DNA of 12,853 bases from JBCCCJ01 sp039029315 (GTDB taxonomy: Bacteria; Bacteroidota; Bacteroidia; J057). The translations under genes and the position numbers were made by a program. Below the pieces are notes generated by a model. The model saw only the letters and a list, made by a program, of their open reading frames with translations. It ran no database searches and was not told where the DNA came from. The stretch spans positions 1 to 12,853 of the forward strand of contig JBCCGK010000183.1 of NCBI GenBank assembly GCA_039029315.1, read 5' to 3'. Shown in pieces: positions 1 to 7,352 of this stretch (positions are counted from its first letter, which is position 1; each line of letters begins with the position of its first letter).

Positions 1-1323
1 AATGATGTAGGGTTGAGAAGTCATCGTAAAGCCACCTGGCTGAAAGTCTGTATTTTCTGTAAAGAAATTAAATCCTCCATCAGCACCACCGATAATCTCC
101 CCAAAGCAGCCAAATCCATTGGTGCCCGCAACGCCTCTTTCGGCAAAAGAACATCCAGATGTGAAGTTGTTGGATTCATAACGAACCCCTTCTCCATTGG
201 TTTCGAAGCTTTCGCAGAAAGGTAATGCAACGGGTGTGGTATTGATGCTGGTAGAGATATTGATGTCTCTGGTTTGAAGATTGCTATTGTCTGTGCCATC
301 GTTGACCTGGAAGGTGATGGTTCGGGTGGCATCACTGGCATCAGCAGCATCTGTATTTTGATAAGTAACCGATCGCAGCACTGTCTGATAATTGGCCAGA
401 GAAGAGGTGCCAGAGAGAGACAAAATGCCAGTTGCAGGATTGTAAGAACCTGTAATTCCTCCTGAGCCAGTAAAGGCCAGCACATCTTCAGTTGCGTCGA
501 AATTGCCAGTGATGCTGACAGTGGCGCTCTCAAGATTGATATCATCATTGTCAGAGACAGTGATCGTATTGCTCAGCTGAGTCGCAGGATCTCCTTCGTT
601 ATAATTGATGGCAGCTCCTTCAATGCTTGCCAGAACAGGGGCATCATTGGCAGAAGCAATGCCTCGAAGCCGGATATTGTCAAAACCTGGCTCTTCAGAT
701 CCATTACAATTGGTTCGAACCCGGATTTGAATGCTGGTCCCTGTAACAGGAATAGGAAGAGTGAAATCTGCAAAGGTGCCTGTTACTTCGGTGCCAAAGG
801 GTCCAAAAGAGACGAGACTATTATCAGTATCCTGAAACAATGCTCCGCCAAGACCATTCGTAGGATTGTTCCCCCTGAACAAACCGATGATATTCCAGCC
901 GGCAGCGTCCATATTATACTCGACGATGATAAAATCATCATTTTCCCATCTACCTTGTCCAAAACGACTGATCCCCAGCGCGATCTGCACATCGAGGCTG
1001 GAGAAGCCAGAGACATTGAAAGCATTGAGGGTTACAAAGGCATCTGTGCCTGAGAGTCCAGAAAAGACGTCTTCGCCTGCCCAGTAAAAGCTACCATCCA
1101 TCGTGCCAGCTGTAATCCCGGTAGAATGGAAGGGATGCGGGTTTTGGTTGGTGCGCTCCCAGACATCTGAAAGGGCGGGATTATTGAAAGAATTGGAGGT
1201 ATAACGAGAGGTCTCACCATCCGTTTCAAAGCTTTCCTGAAGCAGGGTCACCTGTCCAGGACTGAAGGACACTCCTAAGAGAAGGAGAAGGAGTAATCCC
1301 AGAGAGCGTTTCATTGTTTTCAT
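1..1323 (-). CDS. Secreted beta-sandwich repeat protein, partial (3' end beyond the window); paralogue of the gene at 1956-4307
   Basis: An open frame of 441 codons runs from ATG at 1323 to the window edge without a stop, so the C-terminus is missing. A second ATG at 1314 could be the true start. Residues 1-23 form a signal peptide (Lys/Arg-containing N-terminus, poly-Leu core) with likely cleavage before Gln24. Residues 27 to about 222 form a beta-sandwich-like module with the motifs ESFETDGE, RWENDD, FGPF and GFDNIRLRG. A cadherin-like module follows (acidic SDNDDINL stretch, then LANYQTVLRSVTYQNTD), and then the start of a second sandwich module (FCESFE). Residues 24-130 are about three quarters identical by eye to the neighbouring gene product, with no gap. 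By analogy with that gene, the missing end should carry a T9SS sorting domain. The ligand or substrate is unknown; adhesin or matrix protein is inference. Confidence 0.9.
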   Translation of the reverse strand, partial: MKTMKRSLGLLLLLLLGVSFSPGQVTLLQESFETDGETSRYTSNSFNNPALSDVWERTNQNPHPFHSTGITAGTMDGSFYWAGEDVFSGLSGTDAFVTLNAFNVSGFSSLDVQIALGISRFGQGRWENDDFIIVEYNMDAAGWNIIGLFRGNNPTNGLGGALFQDTDNSLVSFGPFGTEVTGTFADFTLPIPVTGTSIQIRVRTNCNGSEEPGFDNIRLRGIASANDAPVLASIEGAAINYNEGDPATQLSNTITVSDNDDINLESATVSITGNFDATEDVLAFTGSGGITGSYNPATGILSLSGTSSLANYQTVLRSVTYQNTDAADASDATRTITFQVNDGTDNSNLQTRDINISTSINTTPVALPFCESFETNGEGVRYESNNFTSGCSFAERGVAGTNGFGCFGEIIGGADGGFNFFTENTDFQPGGFTMTSQPYII

Positions 1324-1567
1324 AAAGAGACGTAAAGATTTGTGGATTTGAAGAATATATAGACGCTATAGGTGATAAATGACATATGTATCCCCCGAAT
1401 CTGTCAGTCCGGGAAACAATCATTGAAAAGCTGCTGTAAGCCAGAATCTGTCATTTCAAAGCACTGAAGCCTTGAAAATGAATCTCTAATAAGGAAATAG
1501 CAGTATTGCTAAAGAGTAAGGAAGGTAAACGCGGAAGGTAGTAGTGCTGTTTTGCTTTAGTTCATGA

Positions 1568-1599
1568 ATTTCATTAGGGAGTGAATAAGCTAATGAAAT
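1568..1599. repeat. 10-bp perfect inverted repeat with 12-base loop
   Basis: ATTTCATTAG at 1568-1577 is exactly complementary to CTAATGAAAT at 1590-1599. It lies about 245 bases upstream of the start of the partial gene at 1323. There is no T-run directly after it on either strand, so a terminator is unlikely. An operator or mRNA leader element is possible but unsupported. Confidence 0.5.
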
Positions 1600-1896
1600 G
1601 GAAAAAGTAGGGGTTATAAAAAAAATCAATCATTCTAACAAGCCTACTTTATCCTAATCATTTGCTGGATATTGCATTTCACTACCTTTTCCTAATTGTG
1701 TTTAAGAAAAAAGCTAGACAAGTAGAACGAGCACAAGAACCTCAAAAGGAGGTAAGCAGTATTAAAATTGAGCTTCTTATGTAAATAAGGAATGTTTGCA
1801 CGTGAAAGGTACAGAAAATTCAATGATTGGTCAAATTTCCATGGACAAAAAATAAATAATCCTGTTTGATGAGAGAAGGGAGGAGAGGGAAAATGA

Positions 1897-1933
1897 AGAC
1901 GAATGCCTCTTGTTGTGAAAGAAGCATTCGCCT
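1897..1933 (-). terminator. Intrinsic terminator of the 783-residue secreted protein gene
   Basis: It starts 23 bases after the stop codon at 1956. The minus-strand RNA forms a 15-bp stem (arms 1897-1911 and 1919-1933) with a 7-base loop, followed by UCAUUUU. The two non-Watson-Crick positions (1907/1923 and 1899/1931) are G-U wobbles on the minus strand but C-A mismatches on the plus strand. This supports transcription in the gene's own direction. Confidence 0.8.
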
Positions 1934-1955
1934 GGAGGAAAAAGGTCTTTTCCCC

Positions 1956-4307
1956 TTACTCTATTTTCTCAAAACGCAGAATGGCATCCTGGCCCTCCGG
2001 ATGAAGGAATCTCAGATAGTATAGACCTGTAGGTAGGTGAGAAACAGACAGTTGGTGCCTGAGTTGCCCAACTGCTATATCGCCCTGTTGAAGAACTTGT
2101 CCCAACACATTTCTGATATCAAAGCTGATCGACTGCTGAACATGATCCGAACTTTCCAGATATAATACGCCAGCAGTTGGATTAGGAAAGAGGATGTAAT
2201 GGATCTCCTGCCCATTGATCAGGAGGGATTCGATAGACATCGGATCAGCCTTAATTGTGAGGGTGATAGTGGCTGTATCGTCTGGACAAGTAGTGGTACT
2301 GGCCACGATATAGCTGATGACAATGGTTGTATCTCCGAGTCCGGCAGTTTGGAAGATATTCCCGATGCTGCTGTCATTCACATGATAACTCCCCCCCGAA
2401 ATACTAACAAGTGTATCCAAATCCACACTATCTCCTTCTGTCAGGCTAATCATGGCATCCAGACCCGCATCTGTTGGAGGATCAAGCGTTGTCGTGGTGA
2501 TCACCAGACTATCACAACCGCCCTGATTGGTGAACATGCTTTGCATCACGCCTACCATGCTGGAGTCGCAGGTCGTTGCGCTTAGATTTGTGGTATCATT
2601 GGTGCAAAGACTTTGAGCTGATAGACAGATGTTGTCAAAGGCAAGTTCCTCTGTCCCATTGGAAAGCACCACAATTCGATAAGTCATCGTATTCCCGGAA
2701 CCCTGGAAGCTAAAGCTATAATTGGTGAATACATCCGGAACCGGATTGGCAGAAAAAGGCCCAAAGGTCGCGGTATCCTGGTCTGTGTCTTCAAATAAAT
2801 TTCCTCCGATTCCAGGCGCAGCATTGTCTCCGGTAAACAGACCAACGATCGTATACCCCCCCCCATCGATGCTATACTCTACACGGAGCTGATCATCATT
2901 TTCCCATCGGGCTTCATCATCACGGCTGACCCCAAGCAGAAGATCAATCGTTATGTCCGCAAGCCCAAAGGTGCTGATATCGAAGTCCTGAGAAGTCAAT
3001 GTGAATCCGCCATTGGCATCGGTATCCTCTGTGTTAAAGACAAAAGAACCGTCTGCTCCGGTAAGGACCTCTGCATAACATCCTCCTGCATCCGTTCCTT
3101 CCACTTCTCTCTCAGCAAAATTACACGTAGTAGGACGGCTGTCGAAATGGTTTGACTCATATCGAAGACCTTGTCCATCATCTTCAAAGCTTTCGCAGAA
3201 GGGTAGGACCAATGGTGTTGTATCCAAACTGGCAGATACATCGATGTCCCGACTTTGCATATTGCTGAAATCTATGCCATCATGCGCCTGAATGATGAGT
3301 GTCCTTGTTTCAGTAGAGGCATCGATGGCATCTGTATTTTGGTACATCACTGATCGGATACTTGTCTCATAATCAGCCAAAGAGGCAGAACCTTTGAGGA
3401 GCAACAAGCCAAATGTAGAATTGAAGGTGGCAACAATTCCGCCAACGGGAGAAGCGCTCAGCACATCTTCTGTAGGATCATATCCGCTCACAATTCCGAC
3501 AGCGATACTATCGAGGTTCACATCATCGGCATCGGAAATCGTCAAGGTATTCGTTACCTGAACCGCCGGATCACCCTCAGCATAGGCAATGGGATTCGGT
3601 TCAATGTTCGCTAACACAGGTGCCGAATTGGTAGACATGATCCCTCTGATGCGAATGTTGTCAAAACCAATCTCCTCGGAGCCATTGCAATTGGTACGGA
3701 CACGGACTTCCAGACTATTGCCTGTTGCAGGAATGGAGAAGGTGTGATCGACAAAGGTCCCTGTCACCTCTGTTGTGCTGAATGGCCCGAATGTGGCAGG
3801 ATTGTTATCTGTATCAAGTTTTAAGGCTCCACCTAATGCCGCTCCAGGATTGTCTCCAGTAAATAAACCAATGATGTTCCACCCTGCTCCATCCATGTTG
3901 TACTCAATGAGGAAATAGTCATCATTCTCCCATCGATTCTGTCCAAATCGACTCATACCGATGGCGATTTGTACATCCAAATTGGATTGACCTGAAACAT
4001 TGAGTGCATTGAGGGAGACAAAGGCATCTGCACCAGCTAGGAGAGAGAACACATCTTCCCCAATCCAATACCAGGAGCCATCCAAGGTTCCGCTTGTGAT
4101 GCCAACAGCATGATAAGGATGCGGATTCTGATCTGTGCGATCCCAGATATCAGACAAGGTCGCATCATCACCTGAATTGGAGGTATAGCGAAGGGTTTCA
4201 CCATCAGTTTCGAAGCTTTCTTGTAGAAGAGTTGTTTGCCCGATACTGATAGACATGGTCACTCCCAATACAGCATAGACCAGAAGGTTTTTGAGGATTT
4301 GAATCAT
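1956..4307 (-). CDS. Secreted multi-domain beta-sandwich protein with T9SS C-terminal sorting domain
   Basis: 783 residues, from ATG at 4307 to TAA at 1956. Residues 1-23 are a signal peptide with likely cleavage before Gln24. Domain A spans about 27-222 (RWENDD 125-130, FGPF, GFDNIRI 214-220). A cadherin-like acidic module spans about 229-355 (SDADDVNLD, then LADYETSIRSVMYQNTD). Domain A' at about 369-563 repeats A (RWENDD 467-472, FGPF, AFDNICL). A Cys-containing stretch follows at 568-608 (GGCDSLVI), then an Ig-like segment at about 612-686. The C-terminal 80 residues (FPNPTAG 707-713, NVLGQ, LPTGLYYLRF) are a type A T9SS sorting domain, which in this family is cleaved as the protein leaves the outer membrane or is anchored there. 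It is probably a surface or extracellular protein. No catalytic residues are recognisable, so adhesin/matrix is inference. It is a complete tandem paralogue of the partial gene at 1-1323. Confidence 0.93.
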   Translation of the reverse strand: MIQILKNLLVYAVLGVTMSISIGQTTLLQESFETDGETLRYTSNSGDDATLSDIWDRTDQNPHPYHAVGITSGTLDGSWYWIGEDVFSLLAGADAFVSLNALNVSGQSNLDVQIAIGMSRFGQNRWENDDYFLIEYNMDGAGWNIIGLFTGDNPGAALGGALKLDTDNNPATFGPFSTTEVTGTFVDHTFSIPATGNSLEVRVRTNCNGSEEIGFDNIRIRGIMSTNSAPVLANIEPNPIAYAEGDPAVQVTNTLTISDADDVNLDSIAVGIVSGYDPTEDVLSASPVGGIVATFNSTFGLLLLKGSASLADYETSIRSVMYQNTDAIDASTETRTLIIQAHDGIDFSNMQSRDIDVSASLDTTPLVLPFCESFEDDGQGLRYESNHFDSRPTTCNFAEREVEGTDAGGCYAEVLTGADGSFVFNTEDTDANGGFTLTSQDFDISTFGLADITIDLLLGVSRDDEARWENDDQLRVEYSIDGGGYTIVGLFTGDNAAPGIGGNLFEDTDQDTATFGPFSANPVPDVFTNYSFSFQGSGNTMTYRIVVLSNGTEELAFDNICLSAQSLCTNDTTNLSATTCDSSMVGVMQSMFTNQGGCDSLVITTTTLDPPTDAGLDAMISLTEGDSVDLDTLVSISGGSYHVNDSSIGNIFQTAGLGDTTIVISYIVASTTTCPDDTATITLTIKADPMSIESLLINGQEIHYILFPNPTAGVLYLESSDHVQQSISFDIRNVLGQVLQQGDIAVGQLRHQLSVSHLPTGLYYLRFLHPEGQDAILRFEKIE

Positions 4308-4482
4308 TGGTAAGGAAAATTGTGGGGTATGATTGGATAAGCAATACCCGCCATCTGAACAAAGAAGACAGAGTTGCCCGATTTTAGAGGATCAGGTTAC
4401 CAAGGGATGGCTCAAGTTAAAAGAAAATCTCATACGATTGGCACCTTGTCTGGATTCCTTGGCGTTTTTTGCCGATCAGCAG

Positions 4483-4516
4483 CGCACCAGACCATCCGAT
4501 CAGATAGTCTGGTGCG
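4483..4516 (-). terminator. Strong hairpin downstream of the permease gene (possible terminator)
   Basis: CGCACCAGAC at 4483-4492 is a perfect inverted match to 4507-4516. In minus-strand RNA the stem extends to 14 bp (arms 4483-4496 and 4503-4516) with one G-U wobble and a 6-base loop; on the plus strand that pair is C-A. It begins 64 bases past the permease stop. No U-run follows directly on the minus strand, so efficient intrinsic termination is uncertain. An outer imperfect arm pair (4461-4472 with 4519-4530) surrounds it. Confidence 0.45.
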
Positions 4517-4580
4517 TAGCGAAAAGCGCCTTTAAGTTTTGTTATGGTATTCTTTCCTTCCCACCTTCACATTCATTTCC

Positions 4581-6998
4581 CTACTCAGCCCGAATCGCCT
4601 CTACAGGATCAGATTGTGCAGCACGGAAGGACTGATAGCCGATGGTCAGCCATGCCACGATCAAGGCAAGACCTCCTGCCAGCAAATAGGGCCAAATGGC
4701 AAAGTTCGCCTGATAGGCAAATTGTTTCAACCACAAGCGATTCATCAACAGATAAGCCAAAGGCATTGCGAGAACGATGGCAATGACCACCAATCGCGTG
4801 AATCCCTGCGTCAACATATAGACAATCTGTTGTGTGCTGGCACCCAATACCTTACGAATGCCAATCTCCCGATAGCGTTGTTGGGCAGTGAAAGAGGCCA
4901 ATCCCAGCAAACCAAGCGCAGCAATGATGACTGCTAGAATGGAGAAATAACCGACCAATGTACTTTGACGTTCCTCATCCTGATATTGCCCTTCGAATTG
5001 TTCATCTACAAAATAGTAGGTGAAAGGAAAACCGGTTCGGAGATGCTCCCATTCATTGCGGAGATAGTCAAGGGTTTCGGTGCGTTTTGAGGCATGCATG
5101 CGAACAGAAATCACATTGGCTCGCCCTTGCGTGATCAAGAAAACAATGGGAGCGATGGTCTGGTGGAGGGATTCAAAATGGAAATCCCTGACCACGCCAA
5201 TGACTCTTCCCTGACGTCTGCCATAAGCAAATTTCTTGTCGATGGCCTCCTGCGGATTGTCCCACCCAATGGCTGCAACAGCGGCTTCATTGAGGATAAA
5301 GGCTTCGGTAGAATCAGAAGCGAGTTTGACATCAAAGTTTCTGCCAGCTACGATCTCTGTGCGGAAAGTAGTCAGGAATTCATGATCAACATGGATATCT
5401 GCGACACGTGTTGTGATAGGATCAAATTTTCCCTTAACCTCCGCTCTTCCACCTTGTGAGTCCAATAAGCGACCTGAAGGGACCCTGCTGGAAATACTCA
5501 CATCAGAAATACCGGGTTGGGCCATCAAACGCGCTTTGATAGACTCATATTGACCATACATCTCATCATTTGAAGGCAGAACCACAATGCTCTCCTTATC
5601 GAAGCCCAGAGGCTTATTTTTCATAAATGCCAATTGCTCCTGAACAATGCCGACCCCAATGATCAGAGCGATAGAGATGGTAAATTGCACAATCACCAAA
5701 GCGGCTCTCATGCGGCCTCTGTTGGCAGGGTTGAACGGTCCACGGAGAATACTCACTGGCTGAAAACCGGATAAGTACAAGGCTGGATAACTGCCAGCAA
5801 TCAATCCAGCAAAGACAGCGATGCCCACCAGAAGCAATAACATGCCCCCATCCTTGAAGGGATTCAGAGACAAATGCAGATCAAAGAGGGGATTGAAGAT
5901 CTGGAGTCCGGCGACCACCATTCCCACTGCCAGAACCAAGGCGATCAATGCCAGGACGACTGATTCCAGCAAAAACTGCCGGATGATGCTCAGCCGTTGC
6001 GCACCAACTACCTTTCTCAGGCCGACTTCCTTGGCTCGCTTGCTGGATTGAGCGGTCGATAGATTGATGAAATTGATACAGGCAATCAGGAGGATGAGTG
6101 CGGCGATGAAGCCAAAAACATAGACCGTGGTGATGTCTCCATTGGCTTCGATTTCAGAATCCAAATTGGAATGTAGGTGAATACTGGTGAGCGGCCAGAG
6201 ATGGAGTTTGTTGAAAACTGAAACAGCTACACCATTTCGTTCTCCCATGTGCTTGTCAAGAAATCCTGGCAGCTGAGCGGAGAGATCTGCTGGATCATAG
6301 CCTTCAGGCAACAAGAGATAGGTTGCATAATTGTTGCTGCCAAAATTCTGCATCAGGTTCTCTCTGCCAAAGAAATTTTCTACAGTTTCGAAGGAGCAGA
6401 GAAAATCAAAATGGTAGTGAGCATTGGGGGGGACATCCTCAACCACGGCGGTAATTTTGATGTCCATCATGTTCTGATAATTCAGCACTTCTCCTACCAC
6501 ATCTGTCTTCTGAAAATATTTTAGGGCCGTACTCTCTGTCAAGACTACTGCATTGGGCTCAGTCAAAGCCGTACTGAGGTCTCCTTCTATTGTCTGAAAC
6601 GTGAACAGCTTGAAGAAATCTTCATCGGCAAAGAAAAAATTGGATTCTGAAAAACTTCGCTCTCCCAGCGAGATGAGGGGACTTCGTCCGTCCTGCAAGA
6701 GACGGACAGAATGTTCTATAATGTGAGGGAAGTCATTTTTGAGCAAAGGGCCGAAAGGGGGAGCCACGTGTCCAAGGTGTAGCGTGCTTTCACCGGCCTG
6801 ATTGAACCATTGGCGGGAAACCCGATAGATTCGATCAGATTGTTCGTGAAAGCGATCAAAGCTCAACTCATAGCGCACATAGAGTGTGATGATAATGCAG
6901 GCAGCCATACCGATGGCCAGCCCCAGAACATTGATCATGGTGAAAGCAGGCCGTTTGGCCAAATTTCGAATGGCAGTAGTGAGGTAGTTGCGAAGCAT
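4581..6998 (-). CDS. FtsX/MacB-family ABC transporter permease
   Basis: 805 residues, ATG at 6998 to TAG at 4581; full length for the two-module FtsX-like permeases common in Bacteroidota. A first membrane helix lies at about 20-42. A periplasmic MacB-type domain follows at about 45-285. A first FtsX block has helices near 291-311, 343-365 and 386-408, with the cytoplasmic motif EVGLRKVVGA at 324-333. Another helix lies at about 432-452, a second periplasmic domain at 455-675, and a second FtsX block has helices near 681-705, 735-752 and 768-790 with REIGIRKVLGA at 710-720. The two RKVxGA segments are the usual FtsX coupling region. In the MacB family such proteins transmit ATP-driven conformational changes across the inner membrane rather than forming a pore. 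No ATPase gene is adjacent, so the partner and substrate cannot be named. It is transcribed apart from its neighbours. Confidence 0.93.
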   Translation of the reverse strand: MLRNYLTTAIRNLAKRPAFTMINVLGLAIGMAACIIITLYVRYELSFDRFHEQSDRIYRVSRQWFNQAGESTLHLGHVAPPFGPLLKNDFPHIIEHSVRLLQDGRSPLISLGERSFSESNFFFADEDFFKLFTFQTIEGDLSTALTEPNAVVLTESTALKYFQKTDVVGEVLNYQNMMDIKITAVVEDVPPNAHYHFDFLCSFETVENFFGRENLMQNFGSNNYATYLLLPEGYDPADLSAQLPGFLDKHMGERNGVAVSVFNKLHLWPLTSIHLHSNLDSEIEANGDITTVYVFGFIAALILLIACINFINLSTAQSSKRAKEVGLRKVVGAQRLSIIRQFLLESVVLALIALVLAVGMVVAGLQIFNPLFDLHLSLNPFKDGGMLLLLVGIAVFAGLIAGSYPALYLSGFQPVSILRGPFNPANRGRMRAALVIVQFTISIALIIGVGIVQEQLAFMKNKPLGFDKESIVVLPSNDEMYGQYESIKARLMAQPGISDVSISSRVPSGRLLDSQGGRAEVKGKFDPITTRVADIHVDHEFLTTFRTEIVAGRNFDVKLASDSTEAFILNEAAVAAIGWDNPQEAIDKKFAYGRRQGRVIGVVRDFHFESLHQTIAPIVFLITQGRANVISVRMHASKRTETLDYLRNEWEHLRTGFPFTYYFVDEQFEGQYQDEERQSTLVGYFSILAVIIAALGLLGLASFTAQQRYREIGIRKVLGASTQQIVYMLTQGFTRLVVIAIVLAMPLAYLLMNRLWLKQFAYQANFAIWPYLLAGGLALIVAWLTIGYQSFRAAQSDPVEAIRAE

Positions 6999-7056
6999 GG
7001 AAGAAGTCGTGTTAGTTCATGTCGAAAGACAAGAGAAAACGGCATGAAGTTCAAGC

Positions 7057-7083
7057 CAAAGTTGCGAAAAGTTCAAAATCCAA
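7057..7083 (-). promoter_or_regulatory. Candidate promoter for the permease gene
   Basis: On the minus strand, TTG (7083-7081) is followed after 16 bases by CAACTTTG (7064-7057). This matches the Bacteroidota -7 consensus TAnnTTTG at all but one position. It lies about 60 bases before the ATG at 6998. The spacing is a little short for the family, and such matches are frequent by chance, so this is only a candidate. Confidence 0.25.
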
Positions 7084-7151
7084 TGGGAACTGTTTGAGAG
7101 AGTCCTGTGCGGTTGACTCCATTCATATGTAGGAAATCAGGACAAAGTCGC

Positions 7152-7181
7152 AAAAACGCCTGCAAGATTAACTCGCAGGCG
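7152..7181 (-). terminator. Rho-independent terminator-type hairpin, minus strand, with no obvious gene before it
   Basis: In minus-strand RNA, arms 7157-7166 and 7172-7181 form a 10-bp stem with a UUAAU loop, followed directly by five U (7156-7152). The one imperfect pair (7164/7174) is G-U on the minus strand and A-C on the plus strand. The nearest minus-strand gene upstream is far away and the plus-strand gene intervenes. It may stop antisense transcription or act as a leader attenuator for the permease at 6998. It shares a 15-mer (7152-7166) with the hairpin at 8956-8988. Confidence 0.6.
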
Positions 7182-7279
7182 CCTATTTACATTCTTGGCT
7201 AACAATGTACGAATAGATGTCAAATGGATGGATTGGTTATCAGGATCGACTTAGCTTTTCTCAACCTTCAATCACTTTC

Positions 7280-7306
7280 TTGTATAGAAACAGATCCGTT
7301 AATTTG
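7280..7306 (+). promoter_or_regulatory. Candidate promoter for the exported protein gene
   Basis: TTG at 7280-7282 is followed after 16 bases by TTAATTTG at 7299-7306, one mismatch from the Bacteroidota TAnnTTTG element. Transcription would begin near 7313, giving a leader of about 40 bases before the ATG at 7353. This supports the shorter start chosen for the gene. Only one candidate pair was found and it is not exact. Confidence 0.3.
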
Positions 7307-7352
7307 CCGTATATCGTATAGTTTGTTTCATCCTTTTCAGCACACCAATCAA

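Larger units (their letters stand above)
1324..1955. other. Gene-free intergenic region between tandem paralogues
   Basis: No convincing coding frame is present in these 632 AT-rich bases. The region should hold the promoter of the gene starting at 1323, but I see no good Bacteroidota TAnnTTTG box; the nearest candidate is a poor TATATTCT on the minus strand. It contains a 10-bp perfect inverted repeat (1568-1599) and the terminator of the upstream gene (1897-1933). A Shine-Dalgarno-like AAAGGAGG on the plus strand near 1745 is followed only by a very short frame. Confidence 0.7.
6999..7352. other. Divergent intergenic region between the permease and the unknown exported protein gene
   Basis: These 354 bases separate genes read outward on opposite strands, so both promoters should lie here. 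One weak Bacteroidota-type promoter candidate is seen for each direction (7057-7083 minus, 7280-7306 plus). A minus-strand terminator-type hairpin sits between them at 7152-7181. No convincing small gene is seen. Confidence 0.6.

Noticed and set aside
21..548. Long minus-strand frame of 175 codons.
   Set aside because: It lies out of phase inside the partial secreted-protein gene, whose frame matches the paralogue throughout.
1313..1333. TAAAGAGACGT upstream of the partial gene also occurs just upstream of the kinase operon (near 12326), suggesting a shared regulatory site.
   Set aside because: An 11-base match is expected many times by chance between two places in a window of this size, and its spacing to the two start codons differs.
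1741..1790. Shine-Dalgarno-like AAAGGAGG on the plus strand.
   Set aside because: No ATG or GTG follows at a suitable distance, and the TTG frame ends after a few codons.
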